Shown: positions 39,481 to 49,387, numbered from the stretch's first letter. The stretch is DNA of 64,000 nt from Pseudonocardia xinjiangensis (GCF_012911925.1 NZ_JAAXKY010000007.1:28020-92019); one strand, 5' to 3'. A program made the numbers and translations. Notes: a model not told the origin generated them from the sequence alone.

Positions 39481-40095
39481 ATGGAGTTCAGTGAGGTCGT
39501 CCGCAGGCGGCGCATGGTCCGCGACTACGACCCCGACCGGCCGGTCCCGACCGCGATCCGGGACCGCATCCTGGCCAACGCCCTGCGGGCCCCGTCCGGC
39601 GGTTTCACCCAGGGCTGGGCGTTCCTCACGCTGGAGAGCCCCCAGGACCGGGAGCGCTTCTGGGTGGCTGCCGCCGAGGACGAGCCCGACGAGAGGTCCG
39701 CGTGGGTGCTGGACGGCTTGCAGCACGCCCCGTTGCTGATCATCCCGTTCGCGCACAAGGACGCCTACCTCTCCCGCTACGCCGCACCGGACAAGGGCTG
39801 GACAGACCGGGACGAAGCGCGCTGGCCCATGCCGTACTGGTACATCGACACCGGGATGGCGGCGCTGCTGATGCTCCAGACCGTCGTGGACGAGGGGCTG
39901 GGGGCGTGCTTCTTCGGCCTCTCGCCCTCGCGGGTCTCCCCGGTCACCGCGGAGTTCGGCGTGCCGGACGGGTACGAGCCGATCGGGGTGATCTCGATCG
40001 GTTACCGCGCTCCGGACACGCCGTCCCCGTCCCTGAAGCGCGGCAGGCGCGGTGCGGAAGAGGTGGTCCACCACGGCCAATGGGGCCACCACTGA
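39481..40095 (+). CDS. Nitroreductase family protein
   Basis: 204 aa FMN enzyme. Starts MEFSEVVRRRRMVRDYDPDR with the phosphate-binding Arg residues; ALRAPSGGFTQGWAFLTLE and LMLQTVVDEGLGACFFGLSP are typical. It is probably a NAD(P)H-dependent flavin reductase of unknown substrate. Weak ribosome site. Divergent from atzF with a 126-bp gap; a pair of palindromes lies just beyond its stop. Confidence 0.85.
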   Translation: MEFSEVVRRRRMVRDYDPDRPVPTAIRDRILANALRAPSGGFTQGWAFLTLESPQDRERFWVAAAEDEPDERSAWVLDGLQHAPLLIIPFAHKDAYLSRYAAPDKGWTDRDEARWPMPYWYIDTGMAALLMLQTVVDEGLGACFFGLSPSRVSPVTAEFGVPDGYEPIGVISIGYRAPDTPSPSLKRGRRGAEEVVHHGQWGHH

Positions 40096-40104
40096 CGCCC
40101 CCCG

Positions 40105-40164
40105 CACTATGGAGCCGTAGTGCTGCTGAGACGGGCCCGCACACAGCATTACGGCTCCCAAGTG
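40105..40164. repeat. Pair of inverted palindromes between nitroreductase and ROK regulator
   Basis: CACTATGGAGCCGTAGTG (40105-40122) is itself a near-palindrome. Near its reverse complement, CATTACGGCTCCCAAGTG (40147-40164), lies 24 bp away. Together they form a hairpin of about 16 bp with one or two mismatches. It could terminate the nitroreductase mRNA or be a repeat relic. Confidence 0.6.
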
Positions 40165-40219
40165 TGCGTGCGCCCCCCTGTACCGTCGTCACTTGGTACA
40201 AGGCGAGGAGGAAGTGGCG

Positions 40220-41434
40220 ATGGTGCACGCTCCCGGGCGGCCGCCCGGCGACGGCAGGCCCGGTGATCCGGCGTTGACCGCCCGCATCGTGGCCCTGATC
40301 TCCTCCGGGGCGGCCACGTCGCGCACCGAACTGGCGCGCGGGCTGGGCCTGGCCGCCTCCACGGTGTCGCTGCGGGTGCAGGAGCTGATCGACCTCGGCG
40401 TCGTCCGGGAGACCGGGGCCGGGCCGTCCCGAGGCGGCAGGCGCCCGCGGCTGCTGGAGCTGTGTTCCGATGGTGGGTTCGTGCTCGTCGCCGACGTGGG
40501 GGGCACCCACGCGCGGGCCGGGGTCGTCGACTTCACCGGCGCCCTGTCCGACGTCGAGGAGATCCCGGTGCCGGTGGCCGCCGGCGCCGGCCCGGAGGCG
40601 ACGCTCGACCTGCTCGGCGGGGTGTTCGACGACCTGGTGCGCAGGCGCGCGGGCGGCGAGTCGGCAACGGAGGGGATCGGCGCCAGCGGGATCGGGATCG
40701 CGCTGCCGGGGCCCGTCGACCTCGAGCGGCGGTGCGCCGACAGCCCGTCCCGCATGCCCGGCTGGGACGGCTTCCCGGTGGGCCGGTGGCTGGAGGAGCG
40801 GTTCGGCGTCGTCACGGTCGTGGAGAACGACGCCAACCTGATGGCGCTGGGCGAGCACGTCAGCAGCGCGCATCCCGTGCGGCACAGCGTGACGGTCAAG
40901 GCGGGCTCGGCGATCGGCAGCGGGATCGTGGTGGACGGTGTGGTGTACCGCGGCGCCGACGGGGCGGCGGGCGACTTCTCCCACGCGAGGGTGCCGGCGG
41001 GGGGCGACATCCCGTGCTCCTGCGGCAACACCGGCTGCCTGGAGACGATCGCCAGCGGGGCGGCACTCGTGCGGGTGCTGCAGGCCGCGGGCCGCGACGT
41101 CACCGACACCGCGCAGGTGATCCGGCTGGCCCGCTCGGGCGATCCCGAGGCCACCACGCTGGTGCGCACCGCGGGGCGGCACCTCGGTGAGGTGCTCTGC
41201 ACGGTGGTCAACTTCTTCAACCCGGGCGCGGTCTTCCTCGGGGGAGGCCTGTCCACGGTCGAGCCGTTCGTGGCCGCCGTGCGCAGCCAGCTGTACGAGG
41301 GCTGCCACCCGCTGGTGACGCAGCGGCTGCTCATCGCCAGGGCGAGCGCGGGGGCGGACGCCGGTCTCGTCGGCGCCGGGCGTTCCGTCCTGGACCGGGT
41401 GCTCGCCCAGCCGCTCCCGGTAGCCGTGAGATAA
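40220..41434 (+). CDS. ROK-family transcriptional regulator (NagC/XylR-like)
   Basis: 404 aa. An N-terminal winged HTH (LISSGAATSRTELARGLGLA, STVSLRVQELIDLGVVRETG) is followed by a ROK sugar-kinase fold: phosphate loop VADVGGTHARAGVVDF, ENDANLMALGEH and the zinc motif CSCGNTGCLETI. GAGGAGG sits 8 nt before the ATG. Such regulators bind sugars or sugar phosphates and control uptake operons; the ABC operon begins 105 bp downstream, so it is the obvious target. No ATP use is implied. Confidence 0.88.
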   Translation: MVHAPGRPPGDGRPGDPALTARIVALISSGAATSRTELARGLGLAASTVSLRVQELIDLGVVRETGAGPSRGGRRPRLLELCSDGGFVLVADVGGTHARAGVVDFTGALSDVEEIPVPVAAGAGPEATLDLLGGVFDDLVRRRAGGESATEGIGASGIGIALPGPVDLERRCADSPSRMPGWDGFPVGRWLEERFGVVTVVENDANLMALGEHVSSAHPVRHSVTVKAGSAIGSGIVVDGVVYRGADGAAGDFSHARVPAGGDIPCSCGNTGCLETIASGAALVRVLQAAGRDVTDTAQVIRLARSGDPEATTLVRTAGRHLGEVLCTVVNFFNPGAVFLGGGLSTVEPFVAAVRSQLYEGCHPLVTQRLLIARASAGADAGLVGAGRSVLDRVLAQPLPVAVR

Positions 41435-41456
41435 CTTGATTCGACAGCGAAGCAAG
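41435..41456. promoter_or_regulatory. Inverted repeat, likely operator for the ROK regulator or terminator
   Basis: CTTGATTCG (41435-41443) and CGAAGCAAG (41448-41456) are inverted with one mismatch around a 4-nt centre. The first base follows the ROK gene stop. The gap to the next gene is unusually AT-rich for this genome, suiting a regulated promoter. Position and symmetry fit an operator; a role as a terminator is also possible. Confidence 0.5.
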
Positions 41457-41505
41457 ATCTGTCACTTAAGATTTCTCTTCGGTTAACTTCTTCCGCTACC
41501 TCTAC

Positions 41506-41532
41506 TTGAGATGATCCATTTCGCCCTACCTT
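41506..41532 (+). promoter_or_regulatory. Candidate promoter of the ABC transporter operon
   Basis: TTGAGA (41506-41511) and TACCTT (41527-41532) are separated by 15 bp. TACCTT ends 7 nt before the ATG of the binding-protein gene, and no Shine-Dalgarno precedes that ATG, so the transcript is probably leaderless. Confidence 0.45.
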
Positions 41533-41539
41533 GCGCTGC

Positions 41540-43360
41540 ATGACTTCCGCGCGACTTCGAGGCCTCCCCGCGGCCGCCGCTCTGCTCTGCGCGGGCCTCG
41601 TGCTCGCGGCGTGCGGCGGCGGAGCGGGCCAGCAGGCCGGCACCGGCGGCGGCGCGCCGGTGGAGGGCGGCACGGCCAGCTTCGCCCAGCCGGCCGGTTC
41701 CACCCCGAACTGGATCCTGCCGCTGGGGGTCCCGGGCAGGACCGCCTCGTTCAACCAATCGATCCGGGACGCACTCTGGCCGCCGGTGCTGTCCTACACC
41801 GCGGAGAGCGGCAAACTCGGCCTGGACGTCAAGGGCAGCCTGGCGACGGCCGCCCCGGCCTGGTCGGCCGACGGGCGCACGGCCACCATCACGCTGGGCG
41901 GCCAGAGCTGGAGCGACGGCAAGCCGGTCACGTCCCGCGACGTGGAGTTCTGGTTCAACCTGATCAAGGCCAACACCTCGGGGTGGACGTCGTACGTCAA
42001 GGGCAACTTCCCCGACAACGTCACGGCCTTCACCACGGTCGACGACAAGTCGTTCAGCATGACCTTCGACCAGGCCTACAACCAGCAGTGGGCCGAGGCC
42101 AACCAGATCAGCCTGATGTACGCCATGCCCCAGCACGCCTGGGACAAGGACTCCGACGCCGGCCCCGTCGGCGACCTCGACCGCGACCCGGCAGGCGCGC
42201 AGCGCGTCTGGACCTACCTCACCGGCCAGGCGTCGTCGCTGGACACCTACGCCACCAACCCGCTGTGGAAGGTGGTCGACGGTCCGTTCACCCTGGACGC
42301 CTTCAGCACCACCGGTCGCGTCACGCTCAAGAAGAACCCCGCCTACACCGGCCCCGATGCCGCGCACCTCGACACCGTGGACCTGCTGCCGTTCACCTCC
42401 GAGGACGCCGCGTTCAACGCGGTGCTGGCCGGGGACGTCGACTACGGCTACCTCCCCATCGCCTCGCTGGCGCAGAAGCCGCGCGTGGAGGGACTGAAGT
42501 ACCGGGTGCAGAACTGGGACGGCTGGGCGATCAACTTCGCGCCCTACAACTTCAATGACGCCACCGCGGGCCCGCTGTTCCGGCAGGACTACGTCCGGCA
42601 GGCGATCCAGCGCTCGGTCGACCAGGACGGCATCTCGAAGGTCATCTGGAAGGGCACGGCGGTGCCGACCTACGGGCCGGTGCCCCAGCAGCCGGCGGGC
42701 GACTCCCTCTCCGACGCGCAGAAGACGAACCTCTACCCCTTCGACACCGCAGCGGCCCAGGCGCAGCTCACCGGCCACGGCTGGCAACCCGGCGCCGACG
42801 GGATCGTCGTGTGCGCCCGCCCCGGCACCGGCGCCGACCAGTGCGGTGACGGGATCGCCGCGGGCACCCGCCTGCAGTTCGAGATGTACAGCCAGAGCGG
42901 TTCCAGCGAGACCGACGCCATGATGCAGGAACTGCAGTCATCGCTGGCCAAGGCCGGGATCGCCATGACGATCCGCACCGCGCCGCTCAACACCGTGCTC
43001 GCCGACACCAAGCCCTGCGCCCCCGGCGCGGCATGCGGCTGGCAGGCGTCGTTCTTCGGTGCGCGCGGTGCGTGGTACCTGAACCCCTACCCGCTCACCG
43101 ACCGCCAGTTCAGCACACCGGGCACCGGCAACTTCGGCAGCTACAGCAACCCCGAGACCGACTCGCTTGAGCTCGCCGCCCGGGTGAGCAACGACCCCAG
43201 CGCGATGCAGGCCGTCAGCCGGCAGCTGGCCACCGACCTGCCTGGAATGTGGCTGCCCGAGCCGGTTTACCAGGTGTCGGCGATCAAGCAGGACCTGCAG
43301 GGCGTGTCGCAGGACCCGCAGGCCGTCATCCACCCGCAGCGCTGGTACCGCACGAAGTGA
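41540..43360 (+). CDS. ABC transporter substrate-binding lipoprotein (family 5, oligopeptide/nickel type)
   Basis: 606 aa. Signal peptide with lipobox VLAAC (LLCAGLVLAACGGG), so it is anchored outside the membrane. The body has the SBP family 5 fold: ITLGGQSWSDGKPVTSRDVE and MTFDQAYNQQWAEANQ. The ligand is probably a peptide-like molecule, but the family also binds nickel and sugars. Overlaps the first permease start by 4 nt. The first gene of an operon that includes a kinase and peptidase, so the ligand may be a sugar-linked peptide. Confidence 0.9.
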   Translation: MTSARLRGLPAAAALLCAGLVLAACGGGAGQQAGTGGGAPVEGGTASFAQPAGSTPNWILPLGVPGRTASFNQSIRDALWPPVLSYTAESGKLGLDVKGSLATAAPAWSADGRTATITLGGQSWSDGKPVTSRDVEFWFNLIKANTSGWTSYVKGNFPDNVTAFTTVDDKSFSMTFDQAYNQQWAEANQISLMYAMPQHAWDKDSDAGPVGDLDRDPAGAQRVWTYLTGQASSLDTYATNPLWKVVDGPFTLDAFSTTGRVTLKKNPAYTGPDAAHLDTVDLLPFTSEDAAFNAVLAGDVDYGYLPIASLAQKPRVEGLKYRVQNWDGWAINFAPYNFNDATAGPLFRQDYVRQAIQRSVDQDGISKVIWKGTAVPTYGPVPQQPAGDSLSDAQKTNLYPFDTAAAQAQLTGHGWQPGADGIVVCARPGTGADQCGDGIAAGTRLQFEMYSQSGSSETDAMMQELQSSLAKAGIAMTIRTAPLNTVLADTKPCAPGAACGWQASFFGARGAWYLNPYPLTDRQFSTPGTGNFGSYSNPETDSLELAARVSNDPSAMQAVSRQLATDLPGMWLPEPVYQVSAIKQDLQGVSQDPQAVIHPQRWYRTK

Positions 43361-44310
43361 CGCGGTACGTCGCCGGCCGCCTGCTGCAGGCCGTGGTCGT
43401 GGTGCTGATCGTGACGGTGATCGTGTTCGCGCTGCTGCACTCCCTGCCGGGAGGCCCGGCCCGGGCGATCCTCGGCATCGACGCCACACCGGCGCAGATG
43501 GCCGACTTCAACCACCAGCAGGGCTTCGACCAGCCGCTCGTCGTGCAGTACCTGCAGTACCTCGGCAGGCTGCTGCACGGTGACCTCGGACGGTCGTTCG
43601 CGCTCAACCAGGACGTCTCGGCCGTCGTCACCCAGCGGTTGCCCAAGACGCTGCTGCTGACGGGGGTCTCGACCCTGGTCGCGATGGCCGTCGCGGTCCC
43701 GCTGGGTGTGTGGCAGGCCGTCCGGCGCAACCGCGCGGGCGACTACGTGGTGACCGCGCTGACGTTCCTGGCCTACTCCACGCCGGCGTTCTTCCTCGCC
43801 TTCCTGGCGATCCTGCTGTTCTCGCAGGCCATCCCGCTGTTCCCGGCGCAGGCTCCGCAGGCCGACACGCTGGCCGGCATCCTCGCCGAACCCGCCGCGC
43901 TGGTGCTCCCGGTCGCGACCGGCGCGGTCACGGCCATCGCGTCGTTCAGCCGGTACATGCGTTCGTCCACACTCGACAACCTCGCCGAGGACTACGTGCG
44001 CACCGCCCGGGCCAAGGGCACTGTCGAGCGCCGGGTGATCTGGCGGCACGTGGGGCGCAACAGCCTCACGCCGGTGATCACGATGCTCGGCTACCACATC
44101 CCCGTCCTGTTCGGTGGGGCGCTCGTCACCGAGTCGATCTTCAACTATCCGGGCATGGGCCTCGCCTTCTGGAACGCGGCGCAGGTCTCGGACTACCCGG
44201 TGCTGCTCGGTGTCGTGCTGGTCATCGCCACCGCCACCGTCATCGGCTCCCTGCTCGCCGACCTGCTGCAGGCGCTGATCGACCCCCGCGTCCGAGGAGC
44301 CCACCGATGA
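43357..44310 (+). CDS. ABC transporter permease (DppB-like)
   Basis: 317 aa, six predicted membrane helices starting with LLQAVVVVLIVTVIVFALLH. The EAA loop is in YVRTARAKGTVERRVIWRHV. Probably the first of two permeases of the binding-protein-dependent importer. GTG start overlaps the lipoprotein stop (GTGA). DppB/OppB-family permeases form a heterodimer with the next gene product. Confidence 0.9.
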   Translation: MTRYVAGRLLQAVVVVLIVTVIVFALLHSLPGGPARAILGIDATPAQMADFNHQQGFDQPLVVQYLQYLGRLLHGDLGRSFALNQDVSAVVTQRLPKTLLLTGVSTLVAMAVAVPLGVWQAVRRNRAGDYVVTALTFLAYSTPAFFLAFLAILLFSQAIPLFPAQAPQADTLAGILAEPAALVLPVATGAVTAIASFSRYMRSSTLDNLAEDYVRTARAKGTVERRVIWRHVGRNSLTPVITMLGYHIPVLFGGALVTESIFNYPGMGLAFWNAAQVSDYPVLLGVVLVIATATVIGSLLADLLQALIDPRVRGAHR

Positions 44311-45206
44311 CCGCCGTCGCCCAGCCCCCACCGGTACCCGAGGTGCCGGCCACGGTTCCGGCGCCGCGGGCGGCGTCGGTGCTGCGCAGGCTCGTCCGCC
44401 ACCGGCTGGCCGCCGCGGGCCTCGTGGTCGTCGGCCTGCTGGTGGTGTTCAGCTTCCTCGGGCCGCTCGTCCACCCGGCCGACCAGAGCGTCACGAACCT
44501 GCAGGAGGCGAGCCTGCCGCCGGGCAGCGCCGGGCACCTGCTCGGCACCGACGGCGTCGGCCACGACGTGCTCGGCCGCCTGATGATCGGCGGCCGCACC
44601 TCGCTGATCATCGGGATCGCCACCGGGTTGCTGGCCACCGTGATCGGCACCGTCTACGGGGCCGTGTCCGGGTACTTCGGCGGCCGGGTCGACGCCGTCA
44701 TGATGCGCGTGGTCGACGCCGGGATCGCGATCCCCGCGCTCTTCCTGCTCCTGACCGCCGCGGCGATCATCCGGCCGAGCGTCACGAGCATGGTGCTGAT
44801 CCTCGGGTTCGTGTCCTGGCTGGTGCCGGCCCGGCTGGTGCGGGCCGAGGCGCTGTCGCTGCGCACCCGCGACTACGTGGCCGCGGTGCGGGCGGTCGGC
44901 GGCAGCGGTACGCGGATCATCCTGCGCCACATCGTGCCGAACACGGTCGGCACGATCACCGTGAACGCCACCTTCCAGGTGGCCGACGCGATCCTGCTCA
45001 TCGCCTACGTCAGCTTCCTCGGCCTCGGCGTCCCGCCGCCCGCCACGGACTGGGGCGGCATGCTCAGCGACGGGGTCACCAACATCTACTCCGGCGCGTG
45101 GTGGCTCATCTTCCCGCCGGGGCTGGCCATCGTCCTGGTCGTCTGCGCGTTCAACCTCATCGGTGACGGGCTCCGCGACGCCTTCGAGATCCGGAGGAGC
45201 CGATGA
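44307..45206 (+). CDS. ABC transporter permease (DppC-like)
   Basis: 299 aa with about six membrane helices, the N-terminal DppC segment LVRHRLAAAGLVVVGLLVVF, LLGTDGVGHDVLGRLMIGGR and EAA loop DYVAAVRAVGGSGTRIILRH. The ATG overlaps the previous permease gene and the stop overlaps the ATPase gene, so all parts of the importer are made at similar levels. Confidence 0.9.
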   Translation: MTAVAQPPPVPEVPATVPAPRAASVLRRLVRHRLAAAGLVVVGLLVVFSFLGPLVHPADQSVTNLQEASLPPGSAGHLLGTDGVGHDVLGRLMIGGRTSLIIGIATGLLATVIGTVYGAVSGYFGGRVDAVMMRVVDAGIAIPALFLLLTAAAIIRPSVTSMVLILGFVSWLVPARLVRAEALSLRTRDYVAAVRAVGGSGTRIILRHIVPNTVGTITVNATFQVADAILLIAYVSFLGLGVPPPATDWGGMLSDGVTNIYSGAWWLIFPPGLAIVLVVCAFNLIGDGLRDAFEIRRSR

Positions 45207-46906
45207 CCGAGGCCGCCGCTGACAGCGCTGCCGACAGCGCCCCGGTACTCACCGTCCGCGACCTGCGCATCAGCTTCCCCGGCGGGGAGTCGCGCGTCGA
45301 CGCGGTCCGCGGGGTGGACCTGGAGCTGCGCCGGGGGGAGGTGCTCGCCCTGGTCGGCGAGTCCGGGTCCGGCAAGAGCGTGACCGCGCTGGCCGCGATG
45401 GGGCTGCTGCCCCCGGACGCCCAGGTGGCGGGCAGGCTGCTCGTCGGGGACCGGGACGTCACCCGGCTCGGGCCTGCCGAGCTGCGGGACATGCGCGGGC
45501 GCGAGATCGGCATGGTGTTCCAGGAGCCGACGACCGCGCTGAACCCGGTGCTGACGGTGGGCGACCAGATCGGTGAGGCCCTCACCAACCACGAGAACCT
45601 GACGGCGGCGCAGGTGCGTGAGCGCACCCTGGAGCTGCTCGAGGCGGTCGGCATCCCCGAGCCCGCCGAGCGGATGCGGGCCTACCCGCACCAGCTGTCC
45701 GGCGGGCTGTGCCAGCGCGTGGTCATCGCGATGGCGGTGGCCTGCAACCCGGCCGTGATCATCGCCGACGAGCCGACCACGGCACTCGACGTGACCGTGC
45801 AGGCGCAGATCATGCGGCTGCTGCGCGAGCTGCGCGACTCCCGGGGCACGGCCATCCTGCTCATCACCCACAACATGGGGGTGGTCGCGGACCTGGCCGA
45901 CCGGGTCGCGGTGATGCGCGACGGGGTCGTGGTCGAGGTCGGCACCGCCGAGCAGGTGCTCACGGATCCGCAGCACGAGTACACGACGGCGCTGCTCGCC
46001 GCCGTGCCGCGCCTGGGCAGCGGTTCCCGGGCCGCGGCGACGGACGAGCCGGCCGCGGACCGACCGCCGACGGTGCTCCACCTGCAGGACGTCCGCGTCG
46101 AGTACCGCACGCTGGGACGGCCCGCGGTGCGCGCGGTCGACGACGTCACGCTCGCGGTGCGCCGCGGCGAGGTCGTCGGGCTGGTGGGGGAGTCCGGCTC
46201 GGGCAAGTCGACCATCGGCCGATGCGCGCTGGGCCTGGTGCCCGCGACGGCGGGGCACGTCACGCTGCTCGGTGTCGACCAGCGCAGGCTGCGCGGTTCC
46301 CGCGGCCGCAGGGTGCGCCGGGGCGTGGGTGTCGTCCTGCAGAACCCGGCGTCCGCCCTCGACCCCCGCATGACCGTCGGCGACAGCATCGCGGAGCCGA
46401 TGGTGATCCACCGGGTCGGCTCGCGCGCGGAACGGCAGCAGCGGGTGCGGCGGCTGCTCGACGACGTCCGGCTGCCCGCGGCCGCCGCGGACCGCTACCC
46501 CCACGAGATGTCGGGTGGGCAGCGGCAGCGGGTGGGGCTGGCCAGGGCACTGTCCCTGGGGCCGGACCTGGTGATCGCCGACGAGCCCACCAGCGCGCTG
46601 GACGTCTCGGTGCAGGAGACGGTGCTGCGCCTGCTCACCGAGCTGCAGGCCGTGCACGGCTTCGGGTGCCTGTTCATCAGCCACGACCTCGCGGTCGTGG
46701 AGTCCGTCGCGCACCGCGTGGTGGTGCTGCTCGGCGGCCGGATCGTCGAGGAAGGCGCGACGCAGGACGTGCTGCACCGGCCCCGTGAGGACTACACCAG
46801 GCTCCTGATCAGCTCCGTCCCCGTTCCCGACCCGGTCCAGCAGGCGGCGCGGCGCGCCGCGGCCGACGCCGTGTTGCGGGAGTCCGCCCGCGCTCTGGCC
46901 GGCTGA
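45203..46906 (+). CDS. Double ABC ATPase (fused DppD-DppF)
   Basis: 567 aa carrying two complete ATPase modules. Module 1: Walker [11 protein letters not shown], signature LSGGLCQR, Walker [14 protein letters not shown]. Module 2: [36 protein letters not shown]. Fusing both NBDs in one chain is common in actinobacterial oligopeptide importers. LCQR in the first signature replaces the more usual MRQR. It energises the adjacent permeases. ATG overlaps the dppC-like stop. Confidence 0.92.
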   Translation: MTEAAADSAADSAPVLTVRDLRISFPGGESRVDAVRGVDLELRRGEVLALVGESGSGKSVTALAAMGLLPPDAQVAGRLLVGDRDVTRLGPAELRDMRGREIGMVFQEPTTALNPVLTVGDQIGEALTNHENLTAAQVRERTLELLEAVGIPEPAERMRAYPHQLSGGLCQRVVIAMAVACNPAVIIADEPTTALDVTVQAQIMRLLRELRDSRGTAILLITHNMGVVADLADRVAVMRDGVVVEVGTAEQVLTDPQHEYTTALLAAVPRLGSGSRAAATDEPAADRPPTVLHLQDVRVEYRTLGRPAVRAVDDVTLAVRRGEVVGLVGESGSGKSTIGRCALGLVPATAGHVTLLGVDQRRLRGSRGRRVRRGVGVVLQNPASALDPRMTVGDSIAEPMVIHRVGSRAERQQRVRRLLDDVRLPAAAADRYPHEMSGGQRQRVGLARALSLGPDLVIADEPTSALDVSVQETVLRLLTELQAVHGFGCLFISHDLAVVESVAHRVVVLLGGRIVEEGATQDVLHRPREDYTRLLISSVPVPDPVQQAARRAAADAVLRESARALAG

Positions 46907-46909
46907 CCC

Positions 46910-47827
46910 ATGTCCTTCATCGGGTTGGACATCGGGGGAACCACCACGCACGCCGTCCTGTGCGATGACGACCTGCTCGTGGGAGCGGAGGCGAGCGCCC
47001 CGACCCCGGCGCGCAGCGGCGCCGCCGCGATGCTGGACGGCGCCGCGCGGCTGGTCCTGCGGCTACGCGGGCAGGCCGTCGACACCGTGCACGGCGTCGG
47101 GGTGGCCGCCGCCGGCATGCTCGACCCGCGGTCGGGCCGGATCGTGCGGGCCAGCGACTCGTTCCACGGGTGGGAGGGCACGCCCGTCGCCGCCGGCCTC
47201 GGTGAGCGGGTCGACCTGCCGGTCGTGGCCGACAACGACGTGAACTGCTTCCTCATCGGCGAGGTGGCGGCCGGTGCGCTGCGCGGCGTCGAGGACGGGG
47301 TGGGCATCACGCTCGGCACCGGCGTCGGCGGGGCGCTGTGGTCGGGCGGGCGGATCCTGCACGGCCGCGACGGCGGCGCCGGTGAGCTCGGGCACCTGCC
47401 GGGCTACGGCGACGAGCCGTGCAGCTGCGGACGTCGTGGTCACCTGGAGACGCTGGCCGCAGGCCGTTCCCTGCTCCGCCGCTACCTCGCGCGCGGGGGG
47501 ACGGCAGCGTCGGCGGCGGACGTCGCGGCGGCGGCCCGGGCGGGCGACGAACGGGCCGTCGAGGTCTTCACCGACGCGGCACGCGCGCTGGGCATGACGA
47601 TCGTGGCGGCCACCCGGCTCCTCGCCGCCGACAGGGTGGTGGTCGGGGGCGGCGTGACGGGCGCGTGGGACCTGCTCGCCCCCGTCGTGCACGAGGTGGT
47701 GGCCGCGCACCCGCCACTCTTCGGGCCGCTGCCCGACATCCGGCTGACCGCGCTCGGTGCCGCCGCCGTGGCGGTCGGCGCGGCCGCGCTGGCCCGGCTG
47801 GGCTGCGGCACGGAGGTCCCGGCCTGA
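46910..47827 (+). CDS. ROK-family sugar kinase
   Basis: 305 aa, no HTH, so a kinase rather than regulator. Phosphate loop FIGLDIGGTTTHAVL, catalytic Asp in VVADNDVNCFL, GVGGALW, GAGELGHLPGY and the zinc-type motif PCSCGRRGHLET. The last zinc ligand is His where most members have Cys. It starts 3 bp after the ATPase stop. Probably phosphorylates an imported sugar such as glucose or an amino sugar; the substrate cannot be read from sequence. Confidence 0.85.
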   Translation: MSFIGLDIGGTTTHAVLCDDDLLVGAEASAPTPARSGAAAMLDGAARLVLRLRGQAVDTVHGVGVAAAGMLDPRSGRIVRASDSFHGWEGTPVAAGLGERVDLPVVADNDVNCFLIGEVAAGALRGVEDGVGITLGTGVGGALWSGGRILHGRDGGAGELGHLPGYGDEPCSCGRRGHLETLAAGRSLLRRYLARGGTAASAADVAAAARAGDERAVEVFTDAARALGMTIVAATRLLAADRVVVGGGVTGAWDLLAPVVHEVVAAHPPLFGPLPDIRLTALGAAAVAVGAAALARLGCGTEVPA

Positions 47828-47892
47828 CCGATCACGCAACCGACCACGCCCGGCACCGCCGGGCTCGTCAGCACCGAAAGGGCATCCCTGCC

Positions 47893-49377
47893 GTGACCGA
47901 CCGGAAGCTGCGCATCGCCATCGCCGGCATCGCCATCGAGAGCAGCACGTTCTGCCTGCACCGCACCACGCTGGAGGAGTTCCACGTCGTGCGCGGCAAG
48001 GAACTGCTGGACCGCTACGACTTCCTCCGCAGGCCCGATGTCCCCGAGCACGCCTGGGCACGGGACGTGGAGTGGGTGCCGCTGGTGCACGCCGCCGCCA
48101 TGCCGGGCGGCCCGGTGCTGCCCGACGCCTACGACACGCTCGAGGCCGAGACGCTGGAGCGGCTCGGCGCCGCCGGCCCGCTCGACGGCGTCTTCCTCGA
48201 CATCCACGGCGCCATGACGGTGCAGGGCAGGCGCGACGCCGAGGCCCGGCTCACCCGGGAGGTCCGCGCCGTCGTCGGGCCGGACGTGCTGCTGTCGGCG
48301 TCCATGGACCTGCACGGCAACGTGTCGCGGGAGCTGGCGACGGCCGTCGACCTCATCACCTGCTACCGGATGGCCCCGCACGAGGACGCGTGGGAGTCGC
48401 GGGCCCGCGCCGCGCGCAACCTCGTGTCGCGGCTGCGGGCCGGTGGCCGGCCGAAGAAGGCGTGGGTGCAGGTGCCCGTCCTGCTCCCCGGTGAGCGCAC
48501 CAGCACGCGCGTGGACCCGGCCAAGAGCATCTACGCCAGGGTTCCGCAGGTGGAGGCGCAGGCCGGCGTGCTCGACGCCGCCGTCTGGGTCGGCTACGTG
48601 TGGGCCGACGAGCCGCGCAACCGCGCCGCCGTGGTGGTCTCCGGCGACGACGAGGAGACGCTGCTGGCGGGCGCCAGGGAGCTGGCCCGCAGCTACTGGG
48701 ACGCCCGAGCCGACTTCGGGCTCGCCGCCCCGTCCGCCCCGCTGGCCGAGTGCGTCCGTGCCGCGCTCGCGAGCCCGCAGCGGCCGTTCTACATCAGCGA
48801 CTCCGGCGACAACCCCACGGCGGGCGGGGCCGGGGACGCCTCCTACGCGCTGCGGGAGCTGCTGGCCGACGGGGACCTGGCGGCCAGTGGCGCCACGGTG
48901 ATCTACGCGAGCATCGCCGACGCCGACTCGGCCCGGGCGGCCGCCGCGGCGGGGGTGGGCGCCACCGTCTCGCTCAGCGTCGGCGGCAAGATCGACACGG
49001 CCTCCGCGCCTCCCGCCGAGCTGACCGGCACCGTCACCGCCGTGGTGCCCGACGACCCGCGCGGCGGCGTCCTGGCCGTCGTCGCGGCCGGGGCGATCTC
49101 GGTGATCATCACCGAGCGGCGGCGCCCGTTCCACGACGAGGTGGACTTCACCCGCCTCGGCCTCGACCCCCGCCACGGCGCTGACCTCGTGGTGGTCAAG
49201 ATCGGCTACCTGCAACCGGAGCTGTTCGAGATGTCCGCAGGCTGGATGCTCGCGCTCACACCGGGCGGCGTCGACCAGGACCTGCTGCGGCTGGGGCACC
49301 ACGACCTCGACGGGCCGGTCTACCCGTTCCAGCCGCTCATGGACCCGCCCGCGCTCGAACCGGAGCTGATCCCGTGA
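47893..49377 (+). CDS. M81-family metallopeptidase (MlrC-like)
   Basis: 494 aa. N-terminal IAIAGIAIESSTFCLHRTT, a zinc-region DIHGAMTVQGRRDAEARL and SASMDLHGNVSRELA with HxD-like elements, then ISDSGDNPTAGGAGDASYAL and VVVKIGYLQPELFEM. No signal peptide. MlrC is the cytoplasmic peptidase acting last in microcystin degradation, so the family handles unusual or D-amino-acid-containing small peptides. Encoded just after the importer and kinase; a GAAAGG site precedes GTG. Confidence 0.85.
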   Translation: MTDRKLRIAIAGIAIESSTFCLHRTTLEEFHVVRGKELLDRYDFLRRPDVPEHAWARDVEWVPLVHAAAMPGGPVLPDAYDTLEAETLERLGAAGPLDGVFLDIHGAMTVQGRRDAEARLTREVRAVVGPDVLLSASMDLHGNVSRELATAVDLITCYRMAPHEDAWESRARAARNLVSRLRAGGRPKKAWVQVPVLLPGERTSTRVDPAKSIYARVPQVEAQAGVLDAAVWVGYVWADEPRNRAAVVVSGDDEETLLAGARELARSYWDARADFGLAAPSAPLAECVRAALASPQRPFYISDSGDNPTAGGAGDASYALRELLADGDLAASGATVIYASIADADSARAAAAAGVGATVSLSVGGKIDTASAPPAELTGTVTAVVPDDPRGGVLAVVAAGAISVIITERRRPFHDEVDFTRLGLDPRHGADLVVVKIGYLQPELFEMSAGWMLALTPGGVDQDLLRLGHHDLDGPVYPFQPLMDPPALEPELIP

Positions 49378-49387
49378 CGGGTGAGCC

